Below are positions 22,445 through 34,065 of a stretch of 64,000 bases of DNA, piece after piece (position 1 is the first letter of the stretch; every line of letters begins with the position of its first letter). The notes beneath the pieces were generated by a model, which saw only the letters and a program-made list of their open reading frames with translations, did no database searches and was not told the origin of the DNA. Source of the DNA: Pleurotus ostreatus/Saccharomyces cerevisiae fusant (lineage: Eukaryota; Opisthokonta); NCBI GenBank assembly GCA_024196135.1, contig JAMQCK010000022.1, positions 113,443 through 177,442 of the forward strand. Direction: 5' to 3'. The translations under genes were made by a program, and so were the position numbers.

Positions 22445-23615
22445 ATGTCGACCACCGATAAGCTGATCGTCGTACTGGGCGCGACCGGATTGCAGGTGGG
22501 TAAAGCCTTTTGAGGGTGAGAGACAAACACTGATGGTAGCACACAGGGAGCCTCTGTCGTAGACACCTTCCTCGAAATCCCGGGCTGGAAGGTGCGCGGT
22601 GTGACCCGCAACCCGGACGGGGCGAAGGGGCGCGCCCTCGCCGCGCGCGGTGTCGAGGTCGTCAAGGCCGACCTCAACGATGCCGCCTCGCTGACCGCCG
22701 CTTTCACCGGCGCGCACGCCATCTTCGCCGTCACGGACTTCTGGGCGCCGTTCTTCGACCCTGCGACGGAGGCGAAGCTCGCGCCCGGCCAGCTGATGAA
22801 CGAGTACTGCTTCGACGAAGAGGTGCGGCAGGCGAAGAATATCTTCCATGCGGTGATTCCCGTGCTGGATGGGCTGGAGAGGTTCGTGTACTCGACGCTG
22901 CCGGGGATTAGGAAGTGGAGCAAGGGGAAGTATACGTGGGCGTACCACTTTGACTCGAAGCAGGCGGCGGTGGATTATTTGGAGAAGAAGCTGCCGGACC
23001 TGGCGGCGAAGACGTCGTATGTGAACCTGGGGCTGTATGTGACGAACGAGAGGTTGATGGCGCCCTTGAAGCCCACGAAGGTAAGCCTCGAGGTTTGTTG
23101 CGCGCTTCTAGGGTCGCTCATGATGTTGGCAGATCGCGGATGGGGTGTACCAGCTGACGCGGGTCGCGAGCCCGGATACGAAGTTCCCCTTCGTCGTGAC
23201 GCGCAAGGATACTGGGCCGCATGTGAAGGTCGCCATACTGGATCTCCCGCCGAGGTCGAACTTGCTGGTGTACAGCGAGATGGCCTCGTGGAACGAGTAC
23301 ATCAAGATCTTCGAGGAGGTCACAGGGCTCAAGCTCATCTACAAGGAAGTCTCGATCGAGGAGGCGGATAAGGCGGCGCCCTGGCACCATATTGGGCGGG
23401 AGGCTGGCGAGGTGAAGCAGTTCACGCAAGAGCTTGGCTGGCATGGAGGCGATCCGAGCATGCTCTTCCATGAGGATGTGAGTTATTGCGACATTTTCTT
23501 GCTGAGAAGAGCGCTAATGAGACATTTGTAGTTGGCGAAGAGAGGGATTTCGTTGAAGACGACGAGCCTAAGGGAATGGATAGAAAGCGAGGACTGGTCG
23601 GACTTGAAGAACTAG
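22445..23615 (+). CDS. NmrA-like NAD(P)-binding protein
   Basis: A 337-residue atypical SDR of the NmrA/HSCARG type. Exons 22445-22495, 22547-23080, 23133-23477 and 23532-23615. The N-terminal Rossmann motif is VVLGATGLQGASVV, split by the first intron after GLQ. It is followed by VRGVTRNPDGAKG (cofactor phosphate region), VVKADLNDAASL and AIFAVTDFWAPF. The catalytic YxxxK of classical SDRs is absent, as usual for NmrA proteins, which act as redox (NADP/NAD) sensors or regulators rather than enzymes. The C-terminal half has YQLTRVASPDTKFPFV and EMASWNEYIKIFEEVTG, typical of the family. Whether it regulates nitrogen metabolism as Aspergillus NmrA does cannot be said; basidiomycetes have many paralogues. 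Confidence 0.88.
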
Positions 23616-23817
23616 AGAAGCTGCTGAAGTCGTATAATTTTCTGTAGATACTGTGAATCAGTGCCTGTTTTCCATCTGAATGTCGCGCACAAGGGAGCAG
23701 AACAAGAGCAGAAGATGATGGAAAGACACAAGCAATATTGTTTGTCAGCGCGTGGTGAATACCTTCCTAACATGGAAGCAATTGTGACGCCATCGTCTCT
23801 TGATCCCGACTCTCATC

Positions 23818-25690
23818 ATGGGTCTGCTATTATCTCTCCCTCTGGCGGGGACGCTGGGCAGCGTGGCCACATCATGTCTGGCGGGTCTGGCGTTCTGCTT
23901 CACTTCGACTGCAGGTGCGTACGTCTGTCTGGTCTGTGCCGTAGAGTGTATGCTGATGGTGTACAGCTTCCATGTTCTTCAAGTCATGTAACTGCAATTC
24001 CTCAATAGCGACTCGCGTCGGATATGCTGTATGTGCAGTTCTGTGCTGTCATGATTGTGGGCTGACTCCCCCTTCCCCTTGCGCAGTTCATATTCTGTCT
24101 GAACTCCATGCTGGCGTGGGTCATGAAGAGCAAAGCCGCGATACATCTCATCGAGAAATGGAGCTACGACTACATCAAGATGGACTGCGAGGACGGGAGA
24201 TGCTACGGCGTGCTTGCAGTGCGTGATATACCTCTGCGTATATGCGTCAAGACTGAATTTACTGTCAGGTCCATCGCATATGCTTCGCGCTTTCCCTTCT
24301 CCACTTCATCCTTAGCCTGTCTCTCATTGGTGTGCGCGATACAGGAGATAAGCGAGCTGCTCTGCAGAACGGGTGCGTGGTCTGCTTGTGCGCGTACATG
24401 CCCCTCTGACTATCTTGCAGGTGGTGGGGGCCCAAGGTGCTCGCTTGGCTTGTCTTGGTCGTAGTTTCCTTCTTCATCCCGAACGGCTTCTTCATGGTCT
24501 GGGGCAACTACATATCCATGATCGGCGCCACCGTCTTCATCCTCCTCGGCCTGGTCCTTCTCGTCGACTTCGCGCACTCATGGTCCGAGACCTGCCTCGA
24601 GAACTGGGAGAACTCGCCCACCTCGTCCAACATGTGGCAGTGGATCCTCATCGGCTCGACCGCGGCCATGTACGTCTTCACGATCACCATGACCGTCCTC
24701 CTCTACGTCTTCTTCGCTGGCGACGGCTGCGGCCTCAACCGCTTCTTCATCACCTTCAACCTCATCCTCACGCTCGTGATCACAATCGCTTGCGTGCACC
24801 CGGTCGTGCAGGAGTACAACCCGCGCTCGGGGCTGGCTCAGGCGGGCATGGTCGCCGCGTACTGCACGTACCTCATAGTGAGCGCGATCAGCAACCACAC
24901 GCACGAGAGCGCGGCGTGCAACCCGCTCCGCCATGGTAGCGGCGCGGCGACAAGGACGACGACGACGATCATCGGCGCGGTGTTCACGTTCTTGGCGATC
25001 GCGTACTCGACGACGCGGGCGGCGACGCAGAGCAAGGCACTGGTGGGGAAGAACAAGCGGGGGGCGGTGGCGCTGCCGGACGACGAGCACCACGCGGAGT
25101 TGGGCGTGGTGAATACGCAGCCGAGCCGGACAGAGAGTCCGAGGTATCAGGCGCTGCTGGCTGCGGTGGAGGCGGGTGCGATCCCGGCGTCGGCGCTGAA
25201 TGAAGAGGAGGAAGACGAGGAGGAGGAAGAGCTGGGCGAGACGCGGGACGACGAGCGGTCGGGGACGCGGTATAACGTAGGCATATATGCGCTTTTCCTC
25301 CGCTGCGCTTTACTGACGGGTTGTCCAGTATGCCTGGTTCCACATCATCTTCGCCATTGCGGCGATGTACGTTGCGATGCTGCTGACTGATTGGTACGCA
25401 TATATGCTGTGTCTGTCATCGAGCCACACTCTAACCCTTGCCGCAGGAACGTCGTGTCCAAGCAGCCGCAGCCGGGCGACGACGACCCGGACTCGGACGT
25501 GTACATCGGCCGCTCGGAGGTGGCGATGTGGATGCGCGTCGTGTCGAGCTGGGTGTGCATCCTGCTGTACATGTGGAGCTTGCTGGCGCCGGTGCTTATG
25601 CCGGATAGGTGAGTGTTGATCTAGCTGGGATTGTGCGTCAGCGGGTTGAGATTGGTACTGACGGGGCCCTACAGGTTCGGCGATATTTAA
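23818..25690 (+). CDS. TMS1: SERINC/TMS1 multi-pass membrane protein
   Basis: A 497-residue membrane protein of the Serinc (TDE1/TMS) family. Exons 23818-23914, 23967-24028, 24087-24218, 24269-24372, 24421-25276, 25329-25393, 25447-25608 and 25675-25690; the last coding exon is only 16 bp. Family blocks: ATSCLAGLAFCF (helix 1), a Cys-rich loop SCNCNSSIATRVGYA, CYGVLAVHRICFALSLLHF, WWGPKVLAWLVLVVVSFFIPNG and DFAHSWSETCLENWE. About ten helices can be traced. A cytosolic loop (about residues 390-425) contains a nearly pure Glu/Asp run (NEEEEDEEEEELGETRDDE). The family was named for serine incorporation into lipids; a lipid-scrambling role is now favoured. The length agrees with fungal Tms1. Confidence 0.94.
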
Positions 25691-26271
25691 GATAATGTTT
25701 TGTAGTGGATATGATCTAATGGACAATGTATCGTTTTGCGTTCTCTTTTTTTGCTGTGTATTCTTCGTGATCTTTCAGGTGCGACACCGATGCCGTTCTT
25801 CCGAAGCTATTGATCCTCGCATGCTGTTGCGATGCAGTCTCCCTTGTGTAAATCCTTGCTCGTCGACCAATGCCGTTCCTTCGATTGTCAAGCCTACCCT
25901 GCGTCATCTGGGAAATTTGGAGAAGCACTCCACCGCTTTCGACGATTTCTCCGCCGTCTTCAGCAGCCAACCAGCATAGCTGAATTACCACACGGGGCTT
26001 CTTGTGTGAATGCATGGCAATTCATCTCAATGGCCAATTTCGCCGGTCTCGTCGTTGTCGCCATCTCGCAGCAGGAGAAGGGTGTGAGGGTGCGTCCATG
26101 CTCCTGCGGTTGCGTATGTGCTCCTACTACAGGCATGATGCGATGCGGTTTATTTCCGAGCTTCTCGCTGACGAGTACATAAGTGGTGTGGTAGGAGGTT
26201 CACAAGAACCGTTCTTCTCTTCCCATTTCCTATCCTGTGCATCGCTTACCTCTCGTACAACTCTCAGAGCC
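25691..26271. other. Intergenic region
   Basis: 581 bp between the SERINC and AA8 genes, same strand. AT-richer just after 25690 (TTTTTTTGCTGTG), consistent with a 3' end. Nothing else is recognised. Confidence 0.45.
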
Positions 26272-27153
26272 ATGCGTCAATCTTCCTCACTAGCGCTCCT
26301 CGGGCTCGCGTCCGGCGCGGCCGCGCAGACGGTGACGGCACCCTACACGGACCCCCTCACGGGCATTGACTTCCAGGCGTATACGGATCCGGAGACTGGG
26401 TATATCTTTGGTATCGCGCTCCCGGAGACGGTTGGGACGGACTTTATTGGGCAGATTGTAAGTTCTGAGAACATTGTGGCCATAGAGGCGTTTGTGGTTG
26501 ACAAGATTTGTCAGGTCGCGCCTCTTACGGACGGTGCTGGCTGGGCGGGAGTCTCGTTGGGAGGTAGGTTGAGGGGTGGACCTGCGTTGGAGGGGTGTGG
26601 CTCACTGACTGACTCCAGGCGCCATGGTCGGTCCGCTGCTTGTCGTGACTTGGCCGAATGAGGGAGAGGTGCAACACTCGTTCCGTCAGGCGACGTACGT
26701 TCCTCATTCCTATAGTCCCCCTCCGCACCTGACTCCTTCATCCCAGCGACTACGCCACCCCGCCCGTCTTCGACGGCTCGGTCTCGCTCTCGACGATCCC
26801 TACCGGCACCTCCGTGAACGAGACGCACATCGCGCTCACGTTCCTCTGCGCGGGCTGCGTCGACGCCGACCTGTCCTTCGCGCCGGACGCCGAGTCCTCG
26901 GTGATGGGCTTCGCGGTGTCGGACTCGCCGCCAGAGGACCCGGCGGACGAGGGGACGGAGCTGGTGTACCATTCTTTTGGGTTTGGTGAATATTCTTGTT
27001 GTGTGCCACATAGACACCTTTGTTGACGACAGTGCAGGGGAATTCGGCGTGTTGACCTCGGATGCGAAGTCGGCGGAATACGATGAGTGGGCGGCGTTGG
27101 CAACGGGAGGATCGGCTTCGTCGAGCGCGGCGCAGCCCTCAGCTTCCGCTTAG
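26272..27153 (+). CDS. Secreted AA8 cytochrome (CDH-type iron-reductase domain), stand-alone
   Basis: A 220-residue extracellular b-type cytochrome resembling the haem domain of cellobiose dehydrogenase (CAZy AA8). Exons 26272-26457, 26515-26563, 26619-26694, 26750-26985 and 27038-27153. Signal peptide: MRQSSSLALLGLASGAAAQ. Family features: YTDPETGYIFGIALPE, GGAMVGPLLVVTWPNEG with the Met that should be one haem ligand, a Cys pair in LTFLCAGCVDADLSF, and LVYHSFG with the presumed His ligand. The protein stops after a Ser/Ala-rich tail (GGSASSSAAQPSASA) without a flavin domain, cellulose-binding module or obvious GPI signal. Such free AA8 proteins may pass electrons to lytic polysaccharide monooxygenases or reduce iron. 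The donor at 26986 (GTGAAT) was chosen because it gives a continuous YHSFGFGEFGVLT. Confidence 0.86.
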
Positions 27154-27309
27154 TGGAGGAGGGTGCGATACCCGGTCGGTCTGTATCAGGCAGCAGTTCC
27201 TGTCTACGACTTCAAATTGTGGTACAGACCTCCCGACACCCATAATGATACGAAGTACATGTTCCAACTAAAACCCGATGTCTAAACACGCAAGGGAGCG
27301 TGTTGATGG

Positions 27310-28714
27310 CTACGACGACCCGCCGCCCTTCTGGAGATAACCCGAGTCCTTGCCGTCGTCGGTCTGCACCGACGCGCGCGGCGGGTAGCTATCTCGCGTG
27401 TGCAGCTCGACCATACATTGCGTCTCGATAGCCTGTCTTCGCGGGTCGGAGAACTGCACGTCGACGCGCCCGCCTGGCGAGCTGAGGGCGAAGATGGGCT
27501 CCTGCTCGGGCTCGAGAGCCGCCCAGATGACGATGAGGGTAGGGTATATACCCTGTAGGGTGTCAATGATGGGAAGGACGACATGAAGGTCGGCGCTTAC
27601 AGCGATGCACACGCCCACTGTGCCCATTACGGCGGCGAAGGTGTGCGCTTGGTCTTGGACTAGTCCGGCCGTAACCAACAAAACCTACCAGATCCGATTG
27701 TTGGCTTAATAGTCAGCGCAAAAGAGAGATACACGCACACAGACACAGCAATACAGGAACCCCGTGGAAAATAGGATTTGCAACGCTTTATTGACGCGAC
27801 GCGTGGATCGTCGCGTCATCAAGCTATCGCCATATAGATGTCTATGGCGCACCCTAATATCTTAATGAGCGCTTGTGATATACAGGGCGAACACGGCTTA
27901 CCAGGAAGGCCAGGCCTTGACTGCCATAAGTGTAGTCACCGTAACGTTGGTGAAGAGCGTCGGCAGTGTCCATAAGAGGGACAGAAGAACAGCGGAGTGG
28001 TGCGCCAGGCCAGGATCCAAAATCTCCCAAGAAACGACCCCGATGTCGGCCACAATGGCACCTGAAGCAGGTTCAATCGTCGGAAGAGGTCCGAGGTTGT
28101 TATCACTCACAACATGTCAAGCAGAGGGAGACAAGCAAAGCGTGTCGAGCTAATCGCGCGGTATTCCAGAGGATCCATGCTCGCCATACGACTATGATAT
28201 CGCTGATTATGAACTAAGGGGCAAGGAGCCTCAGCACGCGCAGCCAAGGCACCGAAGGAGTTGGGCGGAACGTACGTTCCATCGCAATATGGCGTTCTCT
28301 GCAACGTACAACTTGGTCAGAGCGCGCTCGTCCGCCTCGCTGAAGGCGGCCGCGGCTTCTTGGACTTGATAGAGTGTAACGATTACGTCGAGGACTACGT
28401 AGGCCGAGGTTGTGACGAACATCATCGTTATTGCGGCAAATAAGTACAGCCTTGGCTTGAAGGACCGTATACCACGGGCGCTTGAGGGTCACTGCGCATA
28501 AGTGACTCGCAGGTCTGAGAGATTTAGCACTCACGTTAGGATGGACGCGGCCGTGAAGTAGGATGTGATGTTCAGTCCTACGCTTCGTCAGCTAGTTGGC
28601 AGGGGTACTAGGATCACAGCACCCACCATAAAGGACGAACATCACGGCGGTGTAGATCACCAGGTATTTGAGGCGGCCAACGTCGACATCATCGTAGACA
28701 GCCAGCGCCGTCAT
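27310..28714 (-). CDS. Seven-transmembrane protein of a basidiomycete-expanded family
   Basis: A 352-residue integral membrane protein. Exons, minus strand: 28714-28627, 28577-28535, 28480-28276, 28213-28111, 28061-27902, 27823-27739 and 27684-27310. The intron between 27823 and 27902 is longer (78 bp). Hydrophobic segments: YLVIYTAVMFVLYGLNI, AAITMMFVTTSAYVVLDVIV, IISDIIVVWRAWIL (the hallmark of this group), HALLVSLCLTCCAIVADIGV, AVLLSLLWTLPTLFTNVTV, ALQILFSTGFLYCCVC and VGVCIAVSADLHVVLPII. A hydrophilic C-tail of about 55 residues follows. Mushroom genomes carry many such proteins of unknown function; a receptor-like role is only a guess. The start is supported by a TATA element 78-86 bp upstream. 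The 27823 acceptor is the least certain splice. Confidence 0.72.
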
Positions 28715-29468
28715 GAACGAGAGGGAGCGATCAAAAGCCGCGAGAGGGAGGCACTGGCATCAACGAAGAGCGCGTCCTGAGTGCATGAGGTCCTTATAAG
28801 AAACGCGCGGGCCTGGACAGATTTGATGAAGTCGATCAGTCAAGGAACAGGTCCGTAATGCGGAGGCTGAACCCAATTTGGGTAGATAACGCTATTACTG
28901 GCTACTATGGGCGTAAGCATCTATCAGTGAGCTGTACAAATTGCGGTACCTTTTGGCGCTTGGTCTCGAGATTCGTCAGAACAGTGTGGCGTTCAGAGAT
29001 ATAATGAGGAGGCAGTTGCTCGTGAAAGATGGACAACGATAGAGCTCCTTGGGTGTTCATAGGCGGTGCTCGGCCCTTGGAAGGTTCCGGCACTCCGATT
29101 GAGCAGATGGACGAAGGCGAGGAAACGGTTGCTTGGCGAGTGCATGCAGCATGATGCGTTATGGGACCTCGATTAGTCGAACTTCGGGCGCGCGGCGGCC
29201 TTAGTAGGGATAGATAGGCATTGGCCCGATCGTCGCTCACAGCGTGGCCGTGGTACAATGCGCCCTTGATGTGTATACGAGATTCTGCAGCCTGGAAGAC
29301 GGCTTATATCGACAATTATTAAACGCAGTGGTGGACGGATGTAGGAGAACCGTGTGAACCATCAGCACGGATTCAGAAATTTCGGCGGCGCATGTGTTTC
29401 TCCATAAGGCAAATCAAGGTGGACCCACAAGATATACGAAGATCTATGGGTATAGTAAATGTCCATCA
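28715..29468. other. Intergenic region
   Basis: 754 bp between the seven-TM gene start and the end of the first BBE oxidase (both minus strand). No coding family is found apart from the TATA element at its left end. Confidence 0.45.
28792..28800 (-). promoter_or_regulatory. TATA-like element of the seven-TM gene
   Basis: On the minus strand CTTATAAGG lies 78-86 bp before the chosen ATG at 28714, the same spacing as TATA boxes of other genes in this window. Confidence 0.5.
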
Positions 29469-31241
29469 TTAGACTGGCTGGATGGGTCGCCATCTATCAA
29501 ACACCATCTCTGGGTCATACGTCTTCTTAATCTTCTGCAATCTGGGATACACATCGCCGAATGCATCCCGGGAACTCTGCGCTCGCCTCTCCAGATCCGA
29601 GGACGCAGCCTCAGCGTCGTGATTGCCGTAGCCGGCGCGCTCCGAAAGGCTCATTCCTGAGACAATATCGGACGCGCCGACAATCCCGTGCAGCTCTCGT
29701 ACCCGCGTTCGAGCGACCTCCTTGTTGTCCGGGGTATCGTCCATGTACTGCGCGATGAAGACGAGCTCCGGGTGCAGGTTGTGACGGAACGCGCATTCAC
29801 GCTGGCGATGCTCGGCTACGGCATGTTGCGGCCATGCGTAGAAGACGGCGAGGAGACCCGGGCCTCCGGAGGCGTCGAAATCGTCAATTTTCTGGATGAG
29901 CTCGTTCGCGAGCAGCGCTGTGGGTATCGGGCATGCGATCGATTTCTGATAGTCGCAACCGCCTGGAGGGAACACTTTTGCCTGAAGGACGTAAGTGAAT
30001 ATTGGAACCGACGAAAAAGCCCATTTCTTACCAGTATCCCATTGACTTCATCATAAGGAGTCGCCTTCGCACGATCAGATGAAGGTCCTAGTATTGAATT
30101 AGTGCGATAGCCATCAACCGAGTCTGCGCAATGCGCACCGATATCAAACAATTTCTGGAAGTGCGCTCGACCTTCTTCCTCGGAGCCATCATAGAAAAGC
30201 ATGCACAGAATGCCGCCCTGTGGAAGACAGACTCAGTAGCGCTTACGATGATACAACATACCATGACTACCTTCGCGCTAGCTCCGAGGGCCAAGAACGC
30301 ACAAGCTTTCGGGTCCTGCGCGTCCCAGTATTGCTGGAAAGCCTCGACGACTGACGAGGACGCCGATGTCGGGAACGTGACCAGGCCGGTGAAGACGAGA
30401 CGCCTCTGCTCATGGAGATGAAATACGAACTCCGTGACGACGCCGAAGTTGGATCCTCCGCCGCGGATGCCGAAGAAGAGGTCTGGGTTCTCAGTCTGAC
30501 TGGCGAGGAGGGTGCTGCCATTGGCAGTGACTACTGTGGCCTGGACGTTCGTGAGCCATCCAAGGCACGGCAGGTAGTTCGAAGTGCATACCTCTAGCAA
30601 GTTATCGATGGCTAATCCATATTGTCCGGACAGGAATCCGAACCCGCCTCCGAGCGTCAAACTGCAAGCCGGTCAGGCGAGGGAAGACGCATGTGGAAGT
30701 AATATGAAGCTCACCCAGCTACTCCCGTCTACGGTACGCGCGGAAGTGAACAAATTTTCGTTAGATAGGCGACAGGATACATACGTCGTTGACGGTCTGA
30801 GCGGTAGAGGATCAGACTCAGTTTTCGAAATTCTTTGTCTGTACTCACTCCGCCAACCATAGACAGCCCATGTTTGTACGCAGCCGTGTCCACCGTCTCC
30901 CAGGTCGCCCCGCCGCCGACATGCGCAATCTTCCTCTCCGCGTCGACGTGACAGTAGTTCATGTACCGGGAGCAGTCGATGACGAGGCCGTCCTGGACAG
31001 ACGAGGCGCCAGCCGAGCTATGTCCCCCTCCCTTGATGGCGATGGGAAGATCATGCTGGCGTGCGTACGCGAGGGCTATGGCGACGTCGGCGGAGTCCTT
31101 GACACACGCAACGATGGCAGCTTGGCGTTCTGCTGAGCGGGCCCAGCGGCGGATGGCGTCTGGATAGTCAGGATGGTCGCGCAGGATGATATCGCCCTTG
31201 AAGTCTGGGGGGAATTCGGGAAGATCTTCGATGCGCGTCAT
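29469..31241 (-). CDS. BBE/6-HDNO-type FAD-linked oxidase, copy A
   Basis: A 471-residue flavoprotein of the berberine-bridge-enzyme family. Exons, minus strand: 31241-30849, 30796-30785 (12 bp), 30728-30715 (14 bp), 30661-30592, 30540-30262, 30217-30139, 30087-30032 and 29981-29469. The FAD_binding_4 domain includes PIAIKGGGHSSAGASS, whose His is the expected covalent flavin anchor, DGLVIDCSRY, and TVNDTGVAGLTLGGGFGFLSG, read only after splicing two microexons. IRGGGSNFGVVTEFVF follows, and the BBE C-terminal domain ends DAFGDVYPRLQKIKKTYDPEMVFDRW. The second covalent Cys of bicovalent BBEs is not evident, so a 6-hydroxynicotine-oxidase-like single link is inferred. No signal peptide, so probably cytosolic. 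Tandem with copy B. Confidence 0.9.
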
Positions 31242-31736
31242 CCTGTATGGCTGCCAGAGCGAAGGGATAGTGGGGACCAAAGATCGCGCATGACGAGACC
31301 CTTATAAGGACTGCGCTCACCGTTCTAATCGCATGTATCACGACTTCTTGGGTCGAAGGGCAGAGTTGAGAGCATGCAGAATCCCAGGAGGGCTCATGGT
31401 TTAGACTCAGTGTTCATGCCATGCTGACAGACCGCAGCACCGATTGCGACGCTAATCGGCTCACGACGTAGAACGCGAGGCTCGAATGCGGATTTTCGGA
31501 GCTCTGCAATGAGGAAGTCCTCTGCAACACCTAGCGCGGTCAGAGGGTCAATAGAGCGCAGTATGACGAGAATCAGCGCATTGTAGCGCCGTGTCTTAGC
31601 GCGACAGCTACTAGGGATGTCAATGAATGGTCTGAGCGATCGTGTGGGCCACGCACCTATCCAACTCCGCGCTATTGATCAGCGTCTGCCTAACGTTAAG
31701 CGTTAAGAAGCGACACGTAGCGAAAAATATCTGATT
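31242..31736. other. Spacer between the two BBE oxidase genes
   Basis: 495 bp between copy A's start and copy B's stop. It includes a TATA-like element for copy A on the minus strand (CCTTATAAGG around 31300) and otherwise no recognised feature. Confidence 0.45.
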
Positions 31737-33496
31737 TTAAGCAGGTATGATAGGATACCACCTATTGAACACCATGTCCGGGTCGTACTTTTTCTTGATC
31801 TCCTGCAGCCTGGGATACACATCGCCAAACGCATCGCGAGATCGCTTCGCCCTCTTCTCTAGCTCCGTCGACGCGGCCTCGTCGTCATTATTCGCGTACC
31901 CGGCTAGCGCGGAAGTGCTCATGCCGGCCATGGCGTCGAAGCCCCTGACGAAGTCGTGCAGCTCGTACACCCTCGCGCGCGCGGTCGCAAGATTCTCAGG
32001 CGTGTTCGACTTGTAGCTCGCGATGAAGGCGAGGTCGGGGTATGGGTCGTGGCGGAAGGCACACTCTATGACGTGGTGTTCCATGAGACGTTTTTTGGGC
32101 CAGAAGTTGAACATTACGATAGGGCTCGGACCACCGGCGGCGCCGTAGAGCTTGATCATCCGCGTGAGCTCTTCCAGCAGTGATGCAGAGGGTACTGGAT
32201 GTCCGATTGACTTCTGGTATTCGCATGCACCGGGCTTGAAGGTCTCATTCTGAGCGGCGCAGTGAGATCAATCCATATTCGTTGCCACTGAACACACCAG
32301 AGTCGCATTCGCTTCGATGTATGGTATTTCCTTGGCGGAATTAGAGATGGGTCCTGCACATTCAGTCAGAACAAAACGATGCGTACGAACATGTGCTCCC
32401 ACCAATCTCGAAGAGCCTGGCGAAATGGCGGTGCGCTTCATGCTTCAACCCATCGTAAAAGATGAGGCATCGGATACCGCTCTGAAAACGCGTCGTCAAC
32501 TATGCCTGCCTAACTAGTGAACACTGGCTCGCACCTTCGCGCCGAGAGTCACGAACATACAGGCCCTTGGATCTTGCACTTCCCAGTAGTGTTCGATAGC
32601 GTTCACCAGTTGCGGTATATTGGCAGAGCGAAACGACAGGAAACCACCGAACACCATCGGCTTCTGTTCGTGCAGACGGAAGACGAACTCGGTGATGACA
32701 CCAAAATTTGAACCTCCACCGCGGATACCGAAGAAGAGATCTGGATGTTTAATGGCGCTCGCGAGTAGTATTGTTCCATCGGCGAGCACCACTGTCGCCT
32801 GCACCGCTGTCAGGCGAGCAGGGAAAGGATGGTGGGTACGAAGCATACCTCTATCATGTTGTCCAGAGCGAGCCCGTGTTGGCCAGAGAGGTAGCCGAAG
32901 CCACCGCCAAGAGTAAGACTAGTCAACGTGAGCTTCTCGCTATTAGACCGATATATGAGCTGCGCGCCCACCCTGCAACGCCTGTCTGCGAGATTCATCA
33001 GCAATTTGTAAAGTTAAATCTAAAGCTCACGTACGTCGTTCACGGTCTGGGTGATATGTATCAATGAAACGAACGGCCAGAAAGCGGACATGAAAGCACT
33101 CACGCCGCCAACCGTAGCCAGCCCATGATCGTAGGCGGCCCTATCCACATCCGCCCAGAGTGCACCACCGCCAACGCGTGCAGTCTTCTGCGCTGGGTCC
33201 ACATGACAATACCTCAGGTACCGCGAGCAGTCGATGACCAGACCATCCTCGACGGAGGACGCGCCAGCCGAGCTGTGGCCGCCACCTTTGATGGCAATGG
33301 GCAGCCCGTTTACGCGTGCGTAGGCGATGGCAATGGCTGCGTCTTCGGCGTCCTTTATGTAGACGACCACAGCTGCACGACGTTCCGCTGAGCGCGACCA
33401 ACGTCTAATGGCTTCCTCGTATCCTGGATGGTCTCGGGTGACGGGGTCGCCCTTAAAGTCAGCGGGGAAGTCAGGCAGATTTGCGTAGAGCGGCAT
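31737..33496 (-). CDS. BBE/6-HDNO-type FAD-linked oxidase, copy B
   Basis: A 466-residue paralogue of the neighbouring oxidase. Exons, minus strand: 33496-33104, 33048-33037 (12 bp), 33085... none other in that gap, then 32985-32972 (14 bp), 32918-32849, 32798-32535, 32481-32403, 32353-32298 and 32249-31737. Exon sizes equal those of copy A (393/12/14/70/./79/56/513) except exon 5, which is 15 bp shorter, so the pair arose by tandem duplication of a spliced-gene locus. Domains are the same: KGGGHSSAGASS with the flavin-binding His, TVNDTGVAGLTLGGGFGYLSG, IRGGGSNFGVITEFVF, and a BBE tail ending DAFGDVYPRLQEIKKKYDPDMVFNRW. The substrate is unknown; relatives oxidise alcohols, sugars or N-heterocycles and make H2O2. 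Confidence 0.9.
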
Positions 33497-34065
33497 GTCT
33501 GGTGCTGATTCTGAGAGACGAAGTTAGGCGAAGGTTAGGAATGGGCAGGCGCTTTATATGCATCCTTAACCTGCAGCTAAAAGCGATGCGGTATAGCCGA
33601 TATGAGGGTACCGATGCAAAGCGAGATGAAGTCATGATATTTAGATGCCTGGTATGCCTTGACGTTCGGCACAAAGTCGTTTCCGAGGAAAGTCTCAAAT
33701 ACGTAGTCTGCACTAAGGCGCTGGCGCGAAAAAGTGAAGTGGAAGCATTTGCGCGCCAAGTTGCCATCGACGAAGCGGCTGGGGACATTTGAGTCGGATC
33801 ATCGCTCGAATCGAGACCCTCTTTGCTGGCACAACTAGGAGGGCATACTGAGAATGGCCCCAAAATCCAAACTACAGAGATCATGGTTGGAAGCAAAAAG
33901 AGGACGGGAATTGCCGAAGAAACAAACAAATCACAACCAACCAGAAACTTTCACACGCCCCTATCCTCACAACACCACAAGTCCCCACGAATGTCCCCAA
34001 TAAGCTGATGCGACGTCCGCAAACGAGTAATATACAACATGCATGCCATATTCTACCCCTCCTGG
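33497..34065. other. Intergenic region
   Basis: 569 bp between the start of BBE copy B and the end of AP-3 beta. A TATA-like ATATAAAG on the minus strand near 33550-33560 fits a core promoter for copy B. The right half is probably the 3' region of the adaptin gene. Confidence 0.45.
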
